This document shows positions 55,874 through 64,000 of a DNA stretch of 64,000 bases, in pieces. The position numbers were made by a program, and so were the translations under genes. Positions within the stretch are counted from its first letter, which is position 1, and each line of letters starts with the position of its first letter. A model generated the notes under the pieces. That model searched no databases and had not been told where the DNA came from. It was given only the letters and a program-made list of their open reading frames with translations. Origin of the DNA: an uncultured Porphyromonadaceae bacterium. GTDB lineage: Bacteria > Bacteroidota > Bacteroidia > Bacteroidales > Muribaculaceae. The stretch covers positions 1 to 64,000 of the forward strand of contig CAMWNP010000003.1 of NCBI GenBank assembly GCA_947175645.1, read 5' to 3'.

Positions 55874-58753
55874 TTAGAGTGAACGTTCCACTTCCACCTC
55901 TTCAAAGGCTTCGATTATGTCGCCCTGCTTGAGGTCGTTGTAGCCCTGGATTGACAAACCGCAGTCATAGCCGGTCAGTACTTCCTTGACGTCGTCCTTG
56001 AAACGCTTGAGTGATCCGAGTGCACCGGTGTAGCGCACGATGCCGTCGCGTATCAGGCGCACCTTGCATGTACGTTTGATCTTACCTTCACGCACGATAG
56101 CACCTGCGATTGTACCCACTTTTGAGATGTGGTAGGTTTCGAGTACTTCTGCCGTTCCCAAAACCTCTTCCTTGATTTCCGGAGCAAGCATGCCCTGCAT
56201 TGCGTCCTTGACCTCTTCGATGGCCTGATAAATGACGGAGTAAAGACGAATCTGGACACCTTCACGTTCGGCTTCACGGCGGGCTGCCTGGGAAGGACGA
56301 ACCTGGAAGCCGATGATGATGGCATCGGATGCAGCGGCCAGAGTTACATCGCTCTCAGATATTTCACCCACAGCCTTGTGGAGCACGTTGACCTGGATTT
56401 CTTCTGTGGAGAGTTTGATGAGCGAGTCAGAGAGAGCCTCGATTGAACCGTCAACGTCACCCTTGACGATGATGTTGAGTTCCTGGAAGTTTCCGATGGC
56501 ACGGCGACGGCCGATATCCTCGAGGGTGAGGATTTTCTTGGTTCTCAGACCCAGTTCGCGCTGCAACTGCTCGCGTTTGGTCGCTATTTCGCGTGCTTCC
56601 TGTTCGGTGTCGAGGACATTGAATGTGTCACCGGCGGTGGGGGCTCCGTTCAGACCGAGGATAAGCGCCGGTTCAGCGGGACCCGCCTCCTTGATGCGCT
56701 GGTTACGCTCATTGAACATTGCTTTTACTTTTCCGTAGTGGGTTCCGGCAAGAATGATATCGCCCACACGCAGTGTTCCGTTCTGGACGAGAACGGTAGC
56801 AACGTAGCCTCTTCCTTTGTCAAGAGAAGACTCGATGATAGAGCCGGTGGCGTTACGGTTAGGGTTAGCGCGAAGTTCGAGCATTTCCGCTTCGAGGAGT
56901 ACTTTTTCCATCAGTTCCTCCACGCCTATACCTTTCTTGGCTGAGATATCCTGTGACTGATATTTACCGCCCCATTCCTCCACAAGGTAGTTCATGGCAG
57001 CGAGTTCCTCCTTGATCTTGTCGGGATTGGCGTGGGGTTTGTCAATCTTGTTGATTGCGAACACAATGGGCACACCTGCAGCGGATGCGTGATTGATCGC
57101 TTCCACAGTCTGGGGCATCACGTTATCGTCAGCGGCAACGATGATGATACAGAGGTCAGTCACCTTGGCACCGCGTGCACGCATGGCGGTGAAGGCCTCG
57201 TGACCGGGGGTGTCGAGGAATGTGATGTGACGGCCGTCGGCGAGTTTCACGTTGTAGGCACCGATGTGCTGGGTTATACCTCCGGCTTCACCGGCGATAA
57301 CGTTGGCGTTACGTATGTAGTCAAGCAGAGATGTCTTACCGTGGTCAACGTGTCCCATCACCGTCACGATCGGGGGACGTGAGATGAGGTCTTCCTCGTT
57401 ATCTTCCACGTTTGCTATTGCTTCGCTCACCTCAGCGGAGACATATTCAGTCTTGTAGCCGAATTCTTCTGCAACGATGTTGATTGTTTCGGCATCCAGA
57501 CGCTGGTTGATAGAAACCATCACACCGATGTTCATGCATGTTCCAATGACTTGTGTCACGGGAACATTCATCATTGAAGCGAGGTCGTTGGCGGTCACGA
57601 ACTCGGTGAGTTTGAGCACGCGGCTTTCCGCTGCTTCCATTTCGGCAGCCTCACGCTCGCGGTTGGCATTGGCCTCACGTTTTTCCTTACGCCATTTCAC
57701 ACCGCTCTTTTTGGCTTTGTCTTTTGATGTGAGACGAGCGAGTGTTTCTTTAACCTGACGCTGAACATCTTCCTCGCTTACCTCAGTGTGGACGGGACGT
57801 TTGGCACGTGAGTCAGCCTTAGGACCTTTTTCCTTACGTTGTTTTCCTTGCTGTGAGGAGGGCTGCTGACCGTTGCCGCGCTGCGCATTGTTTTTGCCGG
57901 TCATTGCGTTGACCTGTGCTGCGGTTTTTTCAATATCGATTTTTTCCTTGCCTCCAATGCGTTTGCGCTTCTTCTTGTCGGCCTGAGCGGTGCCCTGGGC
58001 GGCTTGAGCCTTGTTCATCCGTTCGCCACGGCGTTCTTCCTTGGTTTTCTTTTTCGGACGTGTGGACTGATTGATTGAGTCAAGGTCAATCTTACCAACG
58101 ATGTTCAGTGAGGGGCCGTTCTGTGTTTCTGATTTGAGGGTGAACACTTCATCCTCATTCTCCTGTTGCCGGGCAGGTTCTTTGTCCGGTTGCTGAGCGG
58201 GCTCAACCTTGGGTTCTTCGGTTGTCAGAGGAACGGAAACGGGTTTCACTTCAGGTTCCTGTTTCTTTTCAGGTTCCTTTACGGGTGCAGGTTTTACTTC
58301 TGCAGCCGGTTCGGGCTTCACTTCAGGCTCAGGTTTGCTGACGGGAAGTTCAACCTCAGGCTTCTTTTCAGGTTGTTTCGCGGGCTCCGGAGTATCCTTG
58401 GTCTGCTTGTGGGTGACGGGATTACCTTTGGAGTCAAGTTCAATTTTGCCTACGAACACCGGTCGTTGCATGGTTTCGTAGGTGGTAGTGGGTTCAGGCT
58501 GAGGCTCGGGTTTCTTTTCCTGGACCGTTTTTTTCTCTTTCCCTTTAAATCTTTCTGACGAGAACTGGTCAGAGAGTGTTTTAAGGTCTTTGTCGTTACG
58601 GAATTCTTTCACTAAAATGTCGACCACATCATCCTCAATGCGAGCATTGGGGTTGTCATCGACGGTTATGTTTTTTTTGCGCAGAAAGTCAATGACCGTG
58701 GGGAGAGCCACGTTCAGATCTTTTGCCACTTTGCTTATTTTTGTTCTCGCCAT
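55874..58753 (-). CDS. infB: Translation initiation factor IF-2
   Basis: IF-2 is the GTPase that brings initiator tRNA to the ribosome; that tRNA is encoded at 19785 in this window. The 959-residue protein has an N-terminal helix domain, a long Lys/Glu/Pro-rich linker (about 90-350), G1 GHVDHGKTS near 467, [17 protein letters not shown], and the C-terminal domains II-IV. Length is usual for Bacteroidota. It is 76 bp downstream of nusA in the same operon. Confidence 0.97.
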   Translation of the reverse strand: MARTKISKVAKDLNVALPTVIDFLRKKNITVDDNPNARIEDDVVDILVKEFRNDKDLKTLSDQFSSERFKGKEKKTVQEKKPEPQPEPTTTYETMQRPVFVGKIELDSKGNPVTHKQTKDTPEPAKQPEKKPEVELPVSKPEPEVKPEPAAEVKPAPVKEPEKKQEPEVKPVSVPLTTEEPKVEPAQQPDKEPARQQENEDEVFTLKSETQNGPSLNIVGKIDLDSINQSTRPKKKTKEERRGERMNKAQAAQGTAQADKKKRKRIGGKEKIDIEKTAAQVNAMTGKNNAQRGNGQQPSSQQGKQRKEKGPKADSRAKRPVHTEVSEEDVQRQVKETLARLTSKDKAKKSGVKWRKEKREANANREREAAEMEAAESRVLKLTEFVTANDLASMMNVPVTQVIGTCMNIGVMVSINQRLDAETINIVAEEFGYKTEYVSAEVSEAIANVEDNEEDLISRPPIVTVMGHVDHGKTSLLDYIRNANVIAGEAGGITQHIGAYNVKLADGRHITFLDTPGHEAFTAMRARGAKVTDLCIIIVAADDNVMPQTVEAINHASAAGVPIVFAINKIDKPHANPDKIKEELAAMNYLVEEWGGKYQSQDISAKKGIGVEELMEKVLLEAEMLELRANPNRNATGSIIESSLDKGRGYVATVLVQNGTLRVGDIILAGTHYGKVKAMFNERNQRIKEAGPAEPALILGLNGAPTAGDTFNVLDTEQEAREIATKREQLQRELGLRTKKILTLEDIGRRRAIGNFQELNIIVKGDVDGSIEALSDSLIKLSTEEIQVNVLHKAVGEISESDVTLAAASDAIIIGFQVRPSQAARREAEREGVQIRLYSVIYQAIEEVKDAMQGMLAPEIKEEVLGTAEVLETYHISKVGTIAGAIVREGKIKRTCKVRLIRDGIVRYTGALGSLKRFKDDVKEVLTGYDCGLSIQGYNDLKQGDIIEAFEEVEVERSL

Positions 58754-58829
58754 GTAGTGTATTTTCTGTTGTCTTTTTGTTAATCAGGAGAGTGAAGATG
58801 TGGTTGGAGAGAGGTGATGGTTATTGTTG

Positions 58830-60086
58830 TCAGTCCTCAAATTCTGCTTTGAGGATAGCGGTAACGTTGTCGATGGTTTCTTCTTCGAGGTCAGTTTTGG
58901 CAAGGAGGTCTTCGCGTGAAGCGGCCAGCACGTTTCTTGCTGTCACATATCCGGCTTCCTTGAAGGTGTCGATGATCCATTCTTCGATTTCATCCTTGAA
59001 TTCATCAAGATAGATATCGTCCTCGAAAGTTTCTTCCGTGTCGCGGTAAACGTCGATTATGTATCCGGTGAGCATTGAAGCGAGTTTTATGTTCAGACCT
59101 CCTTTGCCGATAGCGAGTGAAACTTCTTCAGGACGGAGGAATACCTCGGCTTTCTTTTCATTCTCATCGATGCGGATTGATGAGATTTTGGCGGGTGAGA
59201 GGGCTCTCTGAATCAGCAGGGAGGGGTTTGCGGTGTAGTTGATGACGTCGATGTTTTCGTTGCGGAGTTCGCGTACGATGCCGTGTATGCGTGAGCCTTT
59301 CACACCAACGCATGCGCCTACGGGGTCGATGCGGTCATCGTAACTTTCAACGGCGATTTTGGCACGTTCACCGGGGATGCGGGCAACGGCGCGTATGTTA
59401 ATCAGACCGTCATGGATTTCCGGTACTTCAAGTTCAAACAGACGGCGCAGGAAGGCCTCGTTCGTACGGGAAACGGTGATTTTGGGGTTGTTGTTCTTGT
59501 TGTCGACGTTTGCGATTACGGCGCGTACGGTTTCACCTTTGCGGAAGAAGTCGCCGGGAATCGACTCGTTTTTGGGAAGGAGGAGTTCGTTCTTGTCATC
59601 ATCCAGCAGAAGGGTTTCTTTTGACCAGGTCTGGTAAACTTCGCCGGAAACAAGTTCTCCTTCGAGTTCCTTGAATTTGTTGTAGATCGACTCTTTCTGG
59701 AGGTCAAGGATTTTTGTCTGCAGTGTCTGACGGAGGTTAAGAATTGCTCGGCGTCCGAAGTTAGCGAAGATAATTTCCTTGGTGTGTTCTTCGCCTATTT
59801 CCACTTCAGGGTCGTTGTCGGCGCGTGCATCTGTGATTCCTATCTGGAGGTTGGGGTTCTCGACTTCGCCGTCTTCCACCACCTGGAGGTTCTGGAAAAT
59901 CTGGACGTCGCCGTTATCAGGGTTCATGATCACGTCGAGGTTTTCATCTGTTCCGAACATTTTTGACAGAACGTTACGGAATGATTCCTCAAGTACGGAG
60001 ATCATAGTTGCCTTATCGATTTTTTTTAGTTCCTGAAGTTCGGCGAAAAGTTCCACCATGTTAGGAGCCTGCTCTTTCTTAGCCAT
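58830..60086 (-). CDS. nusA: Transcription termination/antitermination factor NusA
   Basis: NusA binds RNA polymerase and nascent RNA, affecting pausing and termination. The 418-residue protein has the NusA N-domain (VELFAELQELKKIDKATM), an S1 domain (about 135-205), and two KH domains with VGACVGVKGSRIHGIVREL near 251-269 and SLAIGKGGLNIKLAS near 327. It lacks the two acidic repeats found in E. coli NusA, as usual outside proteobacteria. Confidence 0.96.
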   Translation of the reverse strand: MAKKEQAPNMVELFAELQELKKIDKATMISVLEESFRNVLSKMFGTDENLDVIMNPDNGDVQIFQNLQVVEDGEVENPNLQIGITDARADNDPEVEIGEEHTKEIIFANFGRRAILNLRQTLQTKILDLQKESIYNKFKELEGELVSGEVYQTWSKETLLLDDDKNELLLPKNESIPGDFFRKGETVRAVIANVDNKNNNPKITVSRTNEAFLRRLFELEVPEIHDGLINIRAVARIPGERAKIAVESYDDRIDPVGACVGVKGSRIHGIVRELRNENIDVINYTANPSLLIQRALSPAKISSIRIDENEKKAEVFLRPEEVSLAIGKGGLNIKLASMLTGYIIDVYRDTEETFEDDIYLDEFKDEIEEWIIDTFKEAGYVTARNVLAASREDLLAKTDLEEETIDNVTAILKAEFED

Positions 60087-60178
60087 AATATTTAGTTGTT
60101 AATTGTTTTCAGAATAGTAGTTGAAAATATGATGAAATCAACAGTATATGCCGTTTCTGCTGATTTTTAGAAATTGCT

Positions 60179-60652
60179 TTATTTGAACTGAATCAGATAT
60201 CTGACTGATTTAGCGTCAGCCACGGGAATTGTTACCGGAGTTTTGACGATAACGGGTCGTTTCATTCCGGGTTCCTTGACTTTTTCATCCACTTCCACGG
60301 TGAATGTGGAGAAGTCATCTGCAACGGCAGTCAGGGTGCCGGTAAGTTTCTTTCCTCCTTTGACGAGTACTTCCACAGGGTTGCCGATGTTTTTTTCATA
60401 CTGTTGTTTGACACGGAAAGGAGAGGTCAGACCAGCCGAGCCCACTTCAAGTTCATAGTCTTCGACATCGCGGTCAAATTCGGCTTCGATTTTCCGGGTT
60501 ACGGCGGCACATTCATCAATGTCCATTCCGCCCATCGAGTCAAGGTCAACGGTTATGGAGTTATCTTTGCTTATGCGGATGTCAACCAGGAACATGTCTG
60601 TTCCGGCAATAGCGTTCTCCACACATTCGGTAAGTTTCTGTTTATCGATCAT
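60179..60652 (-). CDS. rimP: Ribosome maturation factor RimP
   Basis: RimP helps the 30S subunit mature. The 157-residue protein has the N-terminal alpha/beta domain with the conserved ITVDLDSMGGMDIDECAAVTR in two stretches near 28-48 and EVGSAGLTSPFR near 66-77, and a C-terminal SH3-like part (VEVLVKGGKKLTGTL). It heads the rimP-nusA-infB operon, and its leader contains a tandem 19-bp repeat. Confidence 0.93.
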   Translation of the reverse strand: MIDKQKLTECVENAIAGTDMFLVDIRISKDNSITVDLDSMGGMDIDECAAVTRKIEAEFDRDVEDYELEVGSAGLTSPFRVKQQYEKNIGNPVEVLVKGGKKLTGTLTAVADDFSTFTVEVDEKVKEPGMKRPVIVKTPVTIPVADAKSVRYLIQFK

Positions 60653-60655
60653 TTC

Positions 60656-60693
60656 TGGATTGATTATAATAACCTGGATTGATTATAATAACA
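60656..60693. repeat. Two tandem 19-bp copies in the rimP leader
   Basis: TGGATTGATTATAATAACC at 60656-60674 is repeated at 60675-60693 with only the last base changed. The block ends three bases before the rimP ATG (on the minus strand). Confidence 0.85.
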
Positions 60694-60733
60694 AGGAGGA
60701 AGCCGCAGCCTCCTCCGATTCTTTCTGTATGCA

Positions 60734-60765
60734 AAGTTACAATTTTCCCGCCGTGTTTGCAAATG
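60734..60765 (-). promoter_or_regulatory. Promoter of rimP-nusA-infB
   Basis: Minus-strand TTTG (60765-60762), 20 bp, TAACTTTG (60741-60734): an exact match to the consensus. The leader would be about 75 bases. Confidence 0.75.
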
Positions 60766-60825
60766 CCGGAAACTACAAAGGGGAGTATACATGAATTTAT
60801 AACATAATTTAACATTTTGTAATTG

Positions 60826-60838
60826 GGGAACCGGGTCT
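60826..60838. repeat. Solitary arm of the AGACCCGGTTCCC repeat
   Basis: GGGAACCGGGTCT is identical to the right outer end of the 36508-36801 element, also followed by AAT, but no complementary left arm is found nearby. Confidence 0.6.
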
Positions 60839-60914
60839 AATATTTACAAAGACAAGAAAATATGAACTGATAACAGTTTTGTGACGTTATATTTTTAAGA
60901 GAAATCAATTCATC

Positions 60915-62615
60915 ATGAACAACATAACTGACATACTGAGGGAATATCCTGCCATCACCATATTTTTGACCGTAGGGATTGGATTTTTTATAGGTAAACT
61001 CCGTTACAAGACTTTTTCCTTGGGAAGTGTTACGGCGGTTCTGCTGGTGAGTATACTTGTGGGGCAGATAGGTGTGCCTGTTTCCGGGCCTATCAAGACG
61101 GTGTTTTTCATGATGTTCCTGTTCTCGATAGGTTACAGTGTGGGTCCGACGTTTTTCCGTTCACTCAAGGGGATGGGCCTGAAGCAAGTGTTGTTCGCGG
61201 TGATAATGAGCATGATGTGCGGCGGTGTCACGCTTGTGCTGGCCATACTGTTCCGCTACGGGCCGGGTGTCACAGTAGGGCTGTTCTCAGGTTCGCAGAC
61301 ATGTTCCTCGGTGATAGGTGTGGGGAGCGAGACCATCCAGCGTCTGGGTGACCTTATCAGTGATCCTAAGGCACAGCAGGCTCTGATTCCGGTTTGCTAT
61401 GCGGTGACATATATCTACGGTACGCTCGGCACGGTGATAATCCTTGGCTCGTTAGGACCTAAACTTTTAGGGGGTCTTGACAAGGTTAAGGCGCAGACCC
61501 GTGAACTTGAGCAGAGCCTGAACATGAACGAGTGGGAGAATGATCCGGCATTTATCAATGCTTTGCGTGAGGTTTCGTTCCGTGCCTACACCATTGACAA
61601 TCCCTATTTTGACCAACCGCGCAGCATAGCCGAGACTGAACGGTTCCTGCATGATAACGGCATGGAGGTTTCTGTTGACCGGGTGCGCAGTAACGGCAGG
61701 ATTGAGGAGGCTAAGCGTGACCTGAACGTGGCGAATGGTGATGTGATTGTTCTGTGCGGACGTTATGAACAGATAATAAATGATGGATTTGTTATAGGTC
61801 CGGAAACGGCTGATGAGGAATTGCTCCATTATCCGGTGGAACGGGTGCCGGTTTTGTTCGCAAACAAGAGTTTGTATGGGATAACGGTAGAGGAACTCAG
61901 CGGTAAGGATTTCATGCACGGTGTTACCATACGGAGCATCACCCGGCGAGGGGAGAATGTTGATGTGTCGCCTGATGTGGTTCTTCAGAAAGGGGATAAT
62001 CTGGTGGTCATAGGTCAGAGTGTCAATGTCAAGAAGGCGTCAGCGGAGATAGGCCATGTTGACCGTCCCACACTTTCGTCTGACCTTATGTTCGTCGGAC
62101 TGGCCATAGCCATAGGCGGAATAATAGGTGCGCTTACGTTCATGATCGGGTCGATTCCGTTGAGTTTCGGAACAAGCGGCGGCGCATTGGTGGCAGGACT
62201 GGTGTTCGGGTGGCTGCGCAGCAAGCGTCCGGTGTTCGGCAATATTCCCCGTCCGGCACTTTGGATAATGAATAATCTGGGTCTGAACGTGTTCATAGCA
62301 TGTATAGGACTGGAATCGGCGCAGTCATTTGTATCAGGACTGGTCAGCGTAGGACCCATGCTGTTTGTGGTAGGAGTTGTGGCAACGACACTTCCGCTGT
62401 TATTCGGACTGTGGCTCGGACATAAGGTTTTCAAGTTCAATCCCGCCATTACTCTCGGATGTTGTGCCGGAACCCGAACATGCACCGCCTCGCTTGGTGC
62501 GGTTCAGGACACGCTCGGAAGCACACTTCCGGCCATGGGTTACACCGTGACTTACGCAGTGGCGAATATCCTTCTGGTGATATGGGGCTTGCTTGCCGTG
62601 ATACTCGTTCATTAA
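60915..62615 (+). CDS. AspT/YidE-type transporter with TrkA-C (RCK) domains
   Basis: The 566-residue protein has two homologous membrane halves (about 8-180 and 390-565), each with the family motif: SGSQTCSSVIGVGS near 125 and CAGTRTCTASLGAV near 516. Between them are two cytoplasmic TrkA-C-like regions (about 205-385). This is the aspartate-alanine exchanger superfamily layout. The substrate is unknown; acids or amino acids are typical. Single-gene unit. Confidence 0.88.
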   Translation: MNNITDILREYPAITIFLTVGIGFFIGKLRYKTFSLGSVTAVLLVSILVGQIGVPVSGPIKTVFFMMFLFSIGYSVGPTFFRSLKGMGLKQVLFAVIMSMMCGGVTLVLAILFRYGPGVTVGLFSGSQTCSSVIGVGSETIQRLGDLISDPKAQQALIPVCYAVTYIYGTLGTVIILGSLGPKLLGGLDKVKAQTRELEQSLNMNEWENDPAFINALREVSFRAYTIDNPYFDQPRSIAETERFLHDNGMEVSVDRVRSNGRIEEAKRDLNVANGDVIVLCGRYEQIINDGFVIGPETADEELLHYPVERVPVLFANKSLYGITVEELSGKDFMHGVTIRSITRRGENVDVSPDVVLQKGDNLVVIGQSVNVKKASAEIGHVDRPTLSSDLMFVGLAIAIGGIIGALTFMIGSIPLSFGTSGGALVAGLVFGWLRSKRPVFGNIPRPALWIMNNLGLNVFIACIGLESAQSFVSGLVSVGPMLFVVGVVATTLPLLFGLWLGHKVFKFNPAITLGCCAGTRTCTASLGAVQDTLGSTLPAMGYTVTYAVANILLVIWGLLAVILVH

Positions 62616-62839
62616 ATATCAGAATACACCTTCTATTGGGGTGCACTAAAATTATATCTGTAAATCAGAAAGATATTTTTTATAGGGTGTACTAAATAGG
62701 TACTTAATGGTGTAATTGAGGTAAATGAGTAGAATGAATTTATGAAATTTTGATACTTGTTTGTTTATAATTCTAACCATTTCGATTTGTTTGTCAAAGA
62801 TTTGATAATCTGACTGGCAGGAGATTAAAGTATTTTTTG

Positions 62840-62847
62840 TAATTTTG
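62840..62847 (+). promoter_or_regulatory. -7 box before the candidate RNA
   Basis: TAATTTTG matches TAnnTTTG. Transcription would start near 62853. No clear -33 element. Confidence 0.5.
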
Positions 62848-62852
62848 CAGTC

Positions 62853-63060
62853 GGATTGGCATAGCCATGTCTATGACATTTTGGAAAAATAAGAAGCGTT
62901 ATGCCTATCTTGAACGTGAAAACGTAGGAAATTTTCAGCAGTACTCTAAGATGGCATGATGGCTTCCATCGCATAGCGTGTGCTGCTGTCAATCGCATCT
63001 GAGTACAATCGGTTTCCTACGACCTTCAAGTTAAGACGTGGCATAGTTGGCTCACGTTTT
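62853..63060 (+). ncRNA. Candidate rod-shaped structured RNA, possibly 6S-like
   Basis: Nested complementary blocks lie in the right order: AGCCA 62863-62867 with TGGCT 63048-63052; CTATG 62871-62875 with CATAG 63042-63046; CTTGAA 62909-62914 with TTCAAG 63025-63030; CGTAGGAAA 62923-62931 with TTTCCTACG 63013-63021; GTACTC 62941-62946 with GAGTAC 63001-63006; AGATG 62949-62953 with CATCT 62996-63000; and an apical GATGG/CCATC. This gives a closing stem, a large uneven internal loop and a long terminal arm, about 200 bases in all, starting just after a -7 box. That outline is like 6S RNA (the Bacteroidales-1 motif has been suggested to be 6S). Identification is inference; the folding is seen. 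Confidence 0.5.
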
Positions 63061-63136
63061 ATATTAATATCTTTTGCTAAAGAGTCAATAGCAATTTGTA
63101 TTCAATAAGAATTTCGTAATATTCAAGCATAATGAT

Positions 63137-64000
63137 ATGATGAAAAAGATTTTAAAGGTCCTACTTGCGCTGGTTGGACTGGTTTTGCTCTCATTTGCCG
63201 GCTTAATAATCTATTTCAAATTTTTCTATTCATCAGAACCGTCGGCAGAAAGTTATTATGTCGAAAATTTGCCATTGAAGAATGACAAATTCTCAGACGA
63301 TTTTCATGAAATTACGGAGATTGTAGGGGACAATTACTCCCTTTACGAAGCCAAGCATCTAAACATTGATTCTTTGTGCGATTCGTTTTCTGCACGCGTA
63401 GGCCATATTTCCACATCTAAGGAATATGGCGAACTTCTTCAAGAATTCTTCGCATCTTTAAAAGTCGGTCATTCGTTTGTATATCTCAAAGAGTATAGCG
63501 CAGGCACTTTCCCTGTATATATAAATGATTCCGTTTTCATCAACAGCCCAAACGAGATTATGACTGAGGCAGGACTGAAGAACAAGGACAGAGTTATAGC
63601 CGTAAATGGAGAACCTATAGTTCGGTGGATGGATCGGAATGAAAAGTATGTATCTGCGTCCACTCCACTGAATCGCCGACTGTACACGGCTGCAAATATA
63701 TTCCGAAGCCTATCTGACACTGTGCGCGACTATACTGTATGTCGTGGCAATGACACCATTTTGGTAAAACTGCCATTGCTGACTATGGACAAGTTGCCAT
63801 CAACTGAAGTGGTAAAAACAAGCGGTAAAGTGCTGAATGACAGTATCGGCTATATTGTAATCAATACAATGATGGATGGTGTTCTTGAAAGTTTCTCGGC
63901 TGATTTCAACAAAGTGCGCAATCTTCCATATCTTATAGTCGACATAAGAAATAATGAAGGTGGCAATAGCGGTAACGGGCGAGAGTTATGTAAATATTTC
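63137..64000 (+). CDS. S41-type peptidase-like protein, cut by the window edge
   Basis: The first 288 residues are visible and the frame is open to the end. The protein has an N-terminal membrane anchor or signal (about 4-30), a tail-specific-protease-like helical region, a PDZ-like piece (TEAGLKNKDRVIAVNGEPI near 147-165) and the start of the S41 core: SIGYIVINTM near 235 and LIVDIRNNEGGNSGNG near 268-283. The catalytic serine would lie beyond the edge. Base composition is more A+T-rich than nearby genes. Start is 63137 or the next codon. Confidence 0.75.
   Translation, partial: MMKKILKVLLALVGLVLLSFAGLIIYFKFFYSSEPSAESYYVENLPLKNDKFSDDFHEITEIVGDNYSLYEAKHLNIDSLCDSFSARVGHISTSKEYGELLQEFFASLKVGHSFVYLKEYSAGTFPVYINDSVFINSPNEIMTEAGLKNKDRVIAVNGEPIVRWMDRNEKYVSASTPLNRRLYTAANIFRSLSDTVRDYTVCRGNDTILVKLPLLTMDKLPSTEVVKTSGKVLNDSIGYIVINTMMDGVLESFSADFNKVRNLPYLIVDIRNNEGGNSGNGRELCKYF

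Noticed and set aside
62867-62959. A 30-residue frame beginning MSMTFWKNKKRYAYLERENV
   Set aside because: It lies inside the paired blocks of the candidate RNA and has no recognisable protein features; it remains possible but I do not support it.

Overview
The window looks like chromosome of a Bacteroidales bacterium, most likely of the Muribaculaceae or a near relative. The evidence is indirect: promoters repeatedly match the Bacteroidota pattern (TTTG or TTG, 19-20 bp, TAnnTTTG), there are no strong Shine-Dalgarno sequences, and there are SusC/SusD, SusR-like, type IX secretion sorting-domain, FadL-type and RHS-type proteins plus the local order ftsX-DUF3098-uppP-truB-queA. No 16S rRNA is present, so genus cannot be stated.

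Layout. 1-563: a palindrome-rich intergenic repeat cluster. 564-3756: a WecA-type sugar-phosphate transferase with gmd and fcl (GDP-L-fucose for surface glycans). 3884-6540: rpmH, tsaD, cinA. 6577-10232: a DUF4136 lipoprotein, pgi, a DUF6291-like protein with a 9-bp tandem repeat behind it, and an unknown 80-residue protein. 10321-17240 (minus): namZ-folA, then a type-B sorting-domain surface protein, a lytic transglycosylase and uvrA. 17541-19643: two outer-membrane proteins. 19785-20554: initiator tRNA followed by an RHS core fragment. 20928-24239: arginine genes argR, GNAT acylglutamate synthase candidate, argG, argC. 24346-28167: hflX, dgt, a TPM-domain protein. 28274-28910: an AT-rich MntA/HepT toxin-antitoxin pair. 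29088-35299: ftsX, DUF3098, uppP, truB, queA, DUF2148, argS. 35356-36503: a Bax-inhibitor-1-like membrane protein and a lipoprotein.

36504-37036 holds two inverted-repeat elements and a terminator. 37037-49053 (minus) is a complete-looking starch utilisation locus: SusR-like sensor/regulator, SusC, SusD, a SusE-position lipoprotein with four repeated starch-binding-type modules, a GH13 amylase and a GH97 alpha-glucosidase. Starch would be bound and cut at the surface, imported by SusCD and reduced to glucose in the periplasm. 49270-55208: a secreted endonuclease I-type nuclease, an OPT transporter and a MATE transporter. 55184-60652 (minus): folK, then the rimP-nusA-infB operon with a strong promoter. 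60915-62615: an AspT-family transporter. 62840-63060: a promoter followed by a long self-complementary stretch that I read as a candidate 6S-like RNA. 63137-end: an S41-type peptidase cut by the window edge.

Most of the window is ordinary core genome. The parts that standard annotation does not explain are non-coding: the hairpin cluster at the left edge, the inverted-repeat elements near 36.5-37.0 kb and their related arms elsewhere, and the rod-like RNA candidate near 62.9 kb.
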